Shown: piece by piece, positions 59,345 through 64,000 of the stretch
How positions within the stretch are numbered: position 1 is the first letter of the stretch
Layout of the letters: the number at the start of each line of letters is the position of its first letter
NCBI RefSeq assembly: GCF_030812475.1
Contig: NZ_JAUSSR010000009.1
Span: forward strand, 248,001-312,000
DNA length: 64,000 nucleotides
Source of the DNA: Pseudomonas lini
GTDB taxonomy: Bacteria; Pseudomonadota; Gammaproteobacteria; Pseudomonadales; Pseudomonadaceae
Direction: 5' to 3'
Program-made: the position numbers and the translations under genes
The notes under the pieces: model-generated
The model's database searches: none
Seen by the model: only the letters and a program-made list of their open reading frames with translations
What the model was told of the DNA's origin: nothing

Positions 59345-59555
59345 ATACGGCCGATGAGTATATGCAGTGCTTGTGCTGCTTGTTGTGAATGGGTGGTCGC
59401 TCTGATGTGTCGTAGATCGGTCATCCACTCCAGTTGAGGCAGAAGCACTGCAGGGCTGTTGCGAAAGACTGCTCGGGTATACACCAGTCCTTGAGTTGAA
59501 CTTCAATTTGAGACAGATACTTTCTTTGAGCCTCAAATATGCGTTGATGCAGACT

Positions 59556-60236
59556 TCAACATGTCGTAGAAATTCGAGCCCCAGCAGTAATGAAGTCAAT
59601 CACCCGGTCAACGTCTGGCACCTGCTGTTTGCCGTCCCTTAGACGCTCTCGAATCGGGGCAAGCACCAGCAACGAATAAAAGGCCTGGGCGGAAATCTCT
59701 GACTCCATGGCCCCCGCCTCAGACAACAAGGCTTGGACTATCGAAGTCGCACGCTCATAGCCAGCTCTGTGCAGTGAATCGAGCAGGTCGGGGAAGCGTT
59801 GGGCAGTAGTCGCCATACTTCGATCTAAAGACAGGGTATCCGGATTAACGGCTTGCTCCACGAAGGCATGACCCAACATCTTTAATCGCGCGCGCAAATC
59901 CAGCTCAGGGTTGCTTTCAAATTGCTCCAGCACCGCCTGGACCGCCTCGAAACTGCGAACCGTATGCTCCGCTACCACCGCCGCGAACAGCAGCTCTTTC
60001 CTAGGGTAACGAAGATAAAGAGTTCGCTTGGAAACACGAGCTTCCACCGCGATGGAATCCATGGTCGTTACGTCATATCCATTGGCGACGAAAAGACGGT
60101 GCGCAATATCCAGCAGATGCTGCTCCAAACGCGGCGCGTCGGCTTGCGATGGGCGCCCTCTACGCGGCTTGCGAAGCTCGCCTGTTGTAGCAGCCGAATC
60201 GGCAAAAGTGGATCCAGTGGAAACGGTTTGCTTCAT
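59556..60236 (-). CDS. TetR-family regulator
   Basis: A 226-residue repressor with a basic N-terminal tail (RKPRRGRPSQADAPRLEQHL), helix-turn-helix MDSIAVEARVSKRTLYLRYP, and a C-terminal AefR-like domain (AVNPDTLSLDRSMATTAQRF). Start 60236 (MKQTVSTGST) with AAGGG ten bases upstream. Divergent from the 340-residue protein at 60406 and a likely controller of it. The 211 bases between its end and the pseudogene contain nothing I recognise. Confidence 0.9.
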   Translation of the reverse strand: MKQTVSTGSTFADSAATTGELRKPRRGRPSQADAPRLEQHLLDIAHRLFVANGYDVTTMDSIAVEARVSKRTLYLRYPRKELLFAAVVAEHTVRSFEAVQAVLEQFESNPELDLRARLKMLGHAFVEQAVNPDTLSLDRSMATTAQRFPDLLDSLHRAGYERATSIVQALLSEAGAMESEISAQAFYSLLVLAPIRERLRDGKQQVPDVDRVIDFITAGARISTTC

Positions 60237-60405
60237 GTACAAGTAACCCTTGATAAAGATACACTGTCGTACCATTATGGTGTTGGCCGCGGCCCGCTTG
60301 GCTCGCTTCGGCTTCGGTGAATCCTGCAATCAGTCGCTGCACAGCACCGGTCGAAACGTTGATTCCGGCGCCTCTGCACACTTTCCATATAGGAGAACGC
60401 TGCAC

Positions 60406-61428
60406 ATGTCCAATCTGCAATGGCCTCAACGAGGTAATTTCGGTTACAAGCCACTAGTCGGACCGCATTTATATGAACCTGAGCGACTGATTGAAACCAG
60501 AGGCTATTTTGGCCTTAGTTGGGAAGGTGCGTTGCACTATGGGACGTTGCGAGACGACGAAGGTCATCTGTATTCCCTAACCCGGCGCTTTTGTGACACG
60601 AGCAAAGGAGGGCGGGACAGTCTAATCATCCAGTCATCGAGGAATGCTGAGGGTTGCCTGCGTTTCGATCTCCCGTTGTTCCAAGGCGCCGCGTCTGGCA
60701 AGAACGTTGTCAGCGGCGTTGAGAACGGAAACGCCTTTCGTCGTAGCCCGGCCGACGCCGACGGCGCCGCCTACGAGATTGTCTACGGTCCGGATACGCT
60801 GCAATGGCGCGAGCAGGGTGTAATGGAATTGCACGGTAGCCTCTGTGGCCCCGGCCTGCATTGGTACTTGCCGCAGACTGACTCAGGTATCTATTACGCT
60901 TCAGCAATGTTCCAAGTGACGGGTAAACTAGCCGGCCGTGATGTTCGTGGGTTCGTCTGCGCCGACACCGTGTTCATGCGCGAAAACGCGATGCTGTATG
61001 GCGAGGGCGATCCAATGGCCGGCGCTCATACGCACGTCACTTGGTACACCTGGGGAACCCGTTATAAGGATGGTTCATTTGAGGGCGGTCACTTTAGTGC
61101 TGGACATGACCGATGGGGTTTTGCACTTATAACCACGGACCAACAGCTGGTGACCACCTGCACCGATGTCGAAGCCATCGTAAAGGCTGGTCCCGATCGA
61201 AACTTCCCTGAGGCCATCTACCTGCGCGCCGGGGACTCTTTATGGGAATTCATTCCCGATCCAAAAGGGCGTATGCCTGATTTTCTCGGAAAATCTCAGC
61301 CGTCGACTCCTCAGAACGAAGGACGCTGGCGCCGGGTAGGAGACACAAGAGAACCAGAGACGTACTGGGCTTGGGGCGAAATAAGCCCGCTAACCGGCAC
61401 TGAGCGAAAACTGAGATTTCGACTCTGA
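60406..61428 (+). CDS. Unrecognised 340-residue protein, lipocalin-like beta-rich
   Basis: No confident family. No signal peptide or membrane segment. It is rich in Trp, Tyr and Gly with alternating strands, e.g. GYFGLSWEGALHYGTLRDDE, LHWYLPQTDSGIYYASAM, HVTWYTWGTRYKDGSFEGGH and WRRVGDTREPETYWAWGEIS. The layout recalls two-domain lipocalin-like proteins (AttH/CrtC-like hydratases) and DUF7064-type proteins found in sterol and terpene loci, but this is by texture only. ATG 60406 with AGGAGAA upstream; the frame is open to 60250. Divergent from a TetR gene. Confidence 0.6.
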   Translation: MSNLQWPQRGNFGYKPLVGPHLYEPERLIETRGYFGLSWEGALHYGTLRDDEGHLYSLTRRFCDTSKGGRDSLIIQSSRNAEGCLRFDLPLFQGAASGKNVVSGVENGNAFRRSPADADGAAYEIVYGPDTLQWREQGVMELHGSLCGPGLHWYLPQTDSGIYYASAMFQVTGKLAGRDVRGFVCADTVFMRENAMLYGEGDPMAGAHTHVTWYTWGTRYKDGSFEGGHFSAGHDRWGFALITTDQQLVTTCTDVEAIVKAGPDRNFPEAIYLRAGDSLWEFIPDPKGRMPDFLGKSQPSTPQNEGRWRRVGDTREPETYWAWGEISPLTGTERKLRFRL

Positions 61429-61499
61429 AATATCCAAACGGTCAGGGCGAGTGATTCGCCTTGACCCTTATAATTAGATAAAACGCCCCTCCTGAAATC

Positions 61500-61830
61500 T
61501 TTGGTCCTGCGGGCTTGGTCAATCTCGGTTTTGAAAATGCCGTCCCAGTTGATACTGACCGGCCGGCTTACCACTCATCGGTCTTGTTGAGGATTAATCT
61601 ACAGCTATCTGAAAGGCATCCAGTCGAGCCGTCGGATGGAGCGAGAAGCGTAGCGCAACGACGAATTGATGTGGTGTATCGGGCGTTTGATGCCGGATTT
61701 CAAGTCCATCGCCAACTTCCGAAAAGGCAACAGTAAGGCCATCCGAGGCGTCTGTCGCCAGGTTGTTGTGCCGGGTCAGCAGTTAGGGTTATTTTGGAGA
61801 AAATCTGGTCACCATCGATGGCAGTAAATT
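61500..61830 (+). mobile_element. Decayed IS1182-family transposase fragment
   Basis: Fragments of the N-terminal part of an IS1182 transposase in shifting frames: DRPAYHSSVLLRI (61560s), then after a +1 shift near 61600 IYSYLKGIQSSRRMERE, an in-frame TAG, LMWCIGRLMPDFKSIANFRK and SKAIRGVCRQ, then LVTIDGSK near 61810. The rest of the element and its terminal repeats are missing. It occupies most of the 490-base gap 61429-61918 between the catabolic cluster and the sucrose locus; the flanks 61429-61499 and 61831-61918 show nothing else. Confidence 0.8.
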
Positions 61831-61918
61831 GCCTGAGTCCTGGTGTCGGCGGAACATTTCTGGTGCGTGACAGGCTAATGGCAAATCGAAAGCAAGCGGG
61901 TGTGCTATCACCTAATTC

Positions 61919-62911
61919 CTATAGTGATGCCCTGACCACCAATGGACAGTCAACTGGTTTGGCTCCCGATTCCTCGAGGGTCTCGATCAGGTGCCGGGCA
62001 GCCTTGCGACCGATCTCGTAGTACGGCAGTTGCACCGTGGTCAACGGCGGGATGAACAGCTCAGCAATACCGATCATGTTGTCGTAGCCGAGCACGGCGA
62101 CATCGTCGGGAATTTTCAGGCCACGGCCCAACAACAGCTGATAGGCGCAAAAGGCAATGCGGTCGTTACCACAGATCAGCAGGTCGAATTGGGGACGACC
62201 GTCAATGATGTGGCGGTCGAGGATGGCTGCGGTTTCACCATAGGCGTCATGATCGGAAAGGTCGTATTGCAGGAGCGCGTCTGGCGCCAGGCCAAATGCC
62301 TGACAGGCACGCTGCAGGCCTTTTTGTCGCAAGCCCCAGGCCAGACTCTGTTTTGGCAGATTGATAAACAGAGGGCGCCGATAGCCCTGGCTCAACGCAT
62401 GATGTACCGCTCGATACTGCCCCGTTTCGTCGTCCGGCACATAACTGACCAGGTCACTGTCATCTGCCAGGCAATTGGCGAGTACCAAGGGTTTGCTCTT
62501 CAAACGCTCGGGAATGCTCACGTGGCGCAACCCCATGGCGCTGAAGATCAGCCCGTCGGGACGGTGCGACAACATCAGATCGATGTTCTGGTCGGTGGGC
62601 GGGTTGCTCAACAGGTTGAGGATAAATACATTCCAGCCGGCTTGCTGCGCGGTCTGTTCGATGGACAGCAGCAGCTCGACCGCGAACGGTGTGGTCGCGG
62701 TGTCCAGCGCGAACACACCGATGGTTCGCGACTGGAGGTTGTCGCCGCGCATCTTGCGCGCCGACAGGCTCGGTACGAATTGCAGTTCATCAATGGCGCG
62801 ACGTACCCGCTGAAGGGTTTCGGGGCTCAGTTTTTCCGGATTGTTGAGCGCTCGAGAAACCGTCATCAGGGACACGCCGGCCAGCTGTGCAACGTCTTTC
62901 ACTGAAGTCAT
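61919..62911 (-). CDS. LacI-family regulator, probably of sucrose use
   Basis: A 330-residue LacI/GalR regulator: VKDVAQLAGVSLMTVSRALN helix-turn-helix with hinge FVPSLSARKMRG, then a periplasmic-binding-protein-like sugar domain (IGVFALDTATTPFAVELLLS, DLLICGNDRIAFCAYQLLLG). It lies 75 bases upstream of a GH32 hydrolase gene on the opposite side of transcription order, both leftward, with the hydrolase upstream. It is unrelated to the catabolic cluster and marks the core-genome side of the junction. Confidence 0.9.
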   Translation of the reverse strand: MTSVKDVAQLAGVSLMTVSRALNNPEKLSPETLQRVRRAIDELQFVPSLSARKMRGDNLQSRTIGVFALDTATTPFAVELLLSIEQTAQQAGWNVFILNLLSNPPTDQNIDLMLSHRPDGLIFSAMGLRHVSIPERLKSKPLVLANCLADDSDLVSYVPDDETGQYRAVHHALSQGYRRPLFINLPKQSLAWGLRQKGLQRACQAFGLAPDALLQYDLSDHDAYGETAAILDRHIIDGRPQFDLLICGNDRIAFCAYQLLLGRGLKIPDDVAVLGYDNMIGIAELFIPPLTTVQLPYYEIGRKAARHLIETLEESGAKPVDCPLVVRASL

Positions 62912-62986
62912 GCGAGGCGAGCCCGGTCAGGTTGACGCAGAATCATGACACAGGGCCCGGACTTCTCGCGACTCGAATGACGCAGC

Positions 62987-64000
62987 TCATAGCCATCCCG
63001 AGGCCAGAGGCCATGCCTTGGGAATGGAGACTCGCCCGCCACTCCCGTTGGCAAACAGCTTCACGCCCAGACTGTCAGGCCGCGGATAGAGGCGACTGCT
63101 GAGGCTGAAGTGTCCGTTTTCGTCGAACACCTCGATGGACGAGCGATCGAGAAACACGCGCAGTTCCAGCTGCTCCTGTGTCGGATCGATCGACACGCTG
63201 CGCTGACCGGTGACTTGCGCACCCGAGCGGCTGCGGTCAAGCACCAGGCGTTGCAGCGACGCATCGTAGTAGAGCAGGGTTTCTTCCTGGCCATCGTCGC
63301 TGCAGCGCAAGGCGATTCCGAGGTGGCCGTCGGTGCAGCCGCGCAAATCCAGGTGCACATGAATTTCGAGCATGTCGCCATTCACTTCCGGCACCCACCG
63401 GGTTCCCGACTCTTCCCACCAAGGCGTGCTCGGCAAGGGCGCCTTGCGCAGGGCGGTAAGCTCCCGTGCCGGATACACGCAAAGGCGATCGGCGCACAGT
63501 TCAAGTTCGCGCGGCAAACCGAGCATGCCGCACCAGTGATGGGCCTGGCTCGGCATCGGGCTTTCCCACATGTCGAGCCACGCCCACACAAGGCGCCGGC
63601 CATCGGCGGCCAGTAGCGTTTGCGCGGCGTAGAAATCGTGGCCGTTATCCAGTTCGATAAAAGGCCCGCCGGTGAAGTGCCATTCGCTGTCGAGTCGGCC
63701 CACTCGATAACCGGTCTGGTACTTGTTGAGCCGTTCGTAACCCTCGGGTTGCATGCCCTGGGGGGAGTACAGCATTACATCACGTCCGTTCAGGCGGAAC
63801 AGATCCGGGCACTCCCACATATAGCCGTCGCCCTCGCTGCCGCTGGCCACATAGTCGAGGAACTCCCAGGCGTGCAGATCCGTGGAACGGTACAGCGGGA
63901 GCAGCGGCACATCGCCCAGGCGTGCGCCGGCAATCAGGTACCAGCAGTCATCCACTTGCCATACCTTGGGGTCGCGAAAGTGCATGATCGTGTCTTGCGG
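62987..64000 (-). CDS. GH32 sucrose-6-phosphate hydrolase/invertase, N terminus outside window
   Basis: The frame is open to the right edge, so only about 337 C-terminal residues are visible. HFRDPKVW (RDP motif), GYMWECPDLFRL (ECP motif with the acid/base Glu) and VWAWLDMWESPMPSQ are GH32 hallmarks, followed by a C-terminal beta-sandwich (VFLDRSSIEVFDENGHFSLS). Cleaves sucrose or sucrose 6-phosphate. The missing N terminus carries the nucleophile Asp. Confidence 0.92.
   Translation of the reverse strand, partial: PQDTIMHFRDPKVWQVDDCWYLIAGARLGDVPLLPLYRSTDLHAWEFLDYVASGSEGDGYMWECPDLFRLNGRDVMLYSPQGMQPEGYERLNKYQTGYRVGRLDSEWHFTGGPFIELDNGHDFYAAQTLLAADGRRLVWAWLDMWESPMPSQAHHWCGMLGLPRELELCADRLCVYPARELTALRKAPLPSTPWWEESGTRWVPEVNGDMLEIHVHLDLRGCTDGHLGIALRCSDDGQEETLLYYDASLQRLVLDRSRSGAQVTGQRSVSIDPTQEQLELRVFLDRSSIEVFDENGHFSLSSRLYPRPDSLGVKLFANGSGGRVSIPKAWPLASGWL

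Noticed and set aside
59345-59555. A second IS fragment between the pseudogene and the TetR gene
   Set aside because: A GGCTGTTGCGAAAGACT string looks like an IS end, but I could find no transposase frame or matching inverted end, so it is not called.
1-64000. tRNA, rRNA, riboswitch and CRISPR features
   Set aside because: No cloverleaf-like or rRNA-like sequence, no regularly spaced direct repeats and no known riboswitch core were seen.

Overview
The window looks like a catabolic island in a Pseudomonas-type gammaproteobacterium. This rests on overall base composition, purine-rich ribosome binding sites, CysN-CysC fusion, a HAMP-type chemoreceptor and a DUF1302/DUF1329/YCF48/MMPL export set; no rRNA, tRNA or other species marker is present, so the genus is an inference. 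Nearly every gene fits oxidation, CoA activation and beta-oxidation of a bulky, mostly alicyclic carbon skeleton. A steroid, bile-acid or terpenoid substrate is plausible (KstD-like flavoprotein, Rieske oxygenase, paired acyl-CoA dehydrogenases, an MFE-2-type SDR, NTF2-fold dehydratase-like proteins), but no meta-cleavage genes are present and the substrate cannot be named from sequence.

Layout. 0-1.5 kb: end of a serine hydrolase and a P450cam-like P450. 1.7-18 kb: one long rightward operon behind a strong sigma70 promoter: Rieske oxygenase, KstD-like flavoprotein, an acetoin-dehydrogenase-like complex with a split E2, CoA ligase, two acyl-CoA dehydrogenases, three SDRs (one with a destroyed active site), SnoaL-like protein, OYE-type flavoprotein, MFS carrier, CMD-family protein. 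18-27 kb, leftward: a chemoreceptor, then DUF1302 outer-membrane protein, DUF1329 protein, YCF48 propeller and MMPL/RND transporter. 27.5-30.2 kb: crotonase, itaconyl-CoA-hydratase-like MaoC protein, a candidate 29-residue membrane peptide and a CitE-type lyase. 30-34 kb: ferredoxin, SDR, VOC protein, an ArsR-MarR fusion regulator and a zinc alcohol dehydrogenase.

34-41 kb holds the most striking unit: DUF1214 protein, sulfotransferase, PAP phosphatase (CysQ), CysD, CysNC and an SDR in one operon. It is a self-contained PAPS synthesis, sulfation and PAP recycling module inside a degradation cluster. 41-44.6 kb, leftward: TetR regulator, an active plus degenerate SDR pair, GlxA-type AraC regulator. 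44.9-50.6 kb: phytanoyl-CoA-dioxygenase-like oxygenase, SDR, aldehyde dehydrogenase, two tandem nitronate-monooxygenase-like flavoproteins. 50.6-55.5 kb: a second ArsR-MarR fusion, then LuxE-like and LuxC-like proteins (acyl activation and reduction to aldehyde, without luciferase) and an aldo/keto reductase. 55.5-61.4 kb: MFE-2-type SDR, quinone reductase, SnoaL-like protein, an alpha/beta-hydrolase pseudogene, TetR regulator and an unrecognised 340-residue protein. A decayed IS1182-family transposase at 61.5 kb separates the island from a sucrose-type LacI regulator and GH32 hydrolase.

Several operator-like motifs tie the units together: GAACNNNGTTC sites just downstream of the -10 boxes of the 1.8, 27.5 and (imperfect) 30.7 kb units; a 19-base site shared by 32.07 and 44.68 kb; and GTTC-N8-GAAC sites in the leaders of the two operons flanking the second ArsR-MarR gene.
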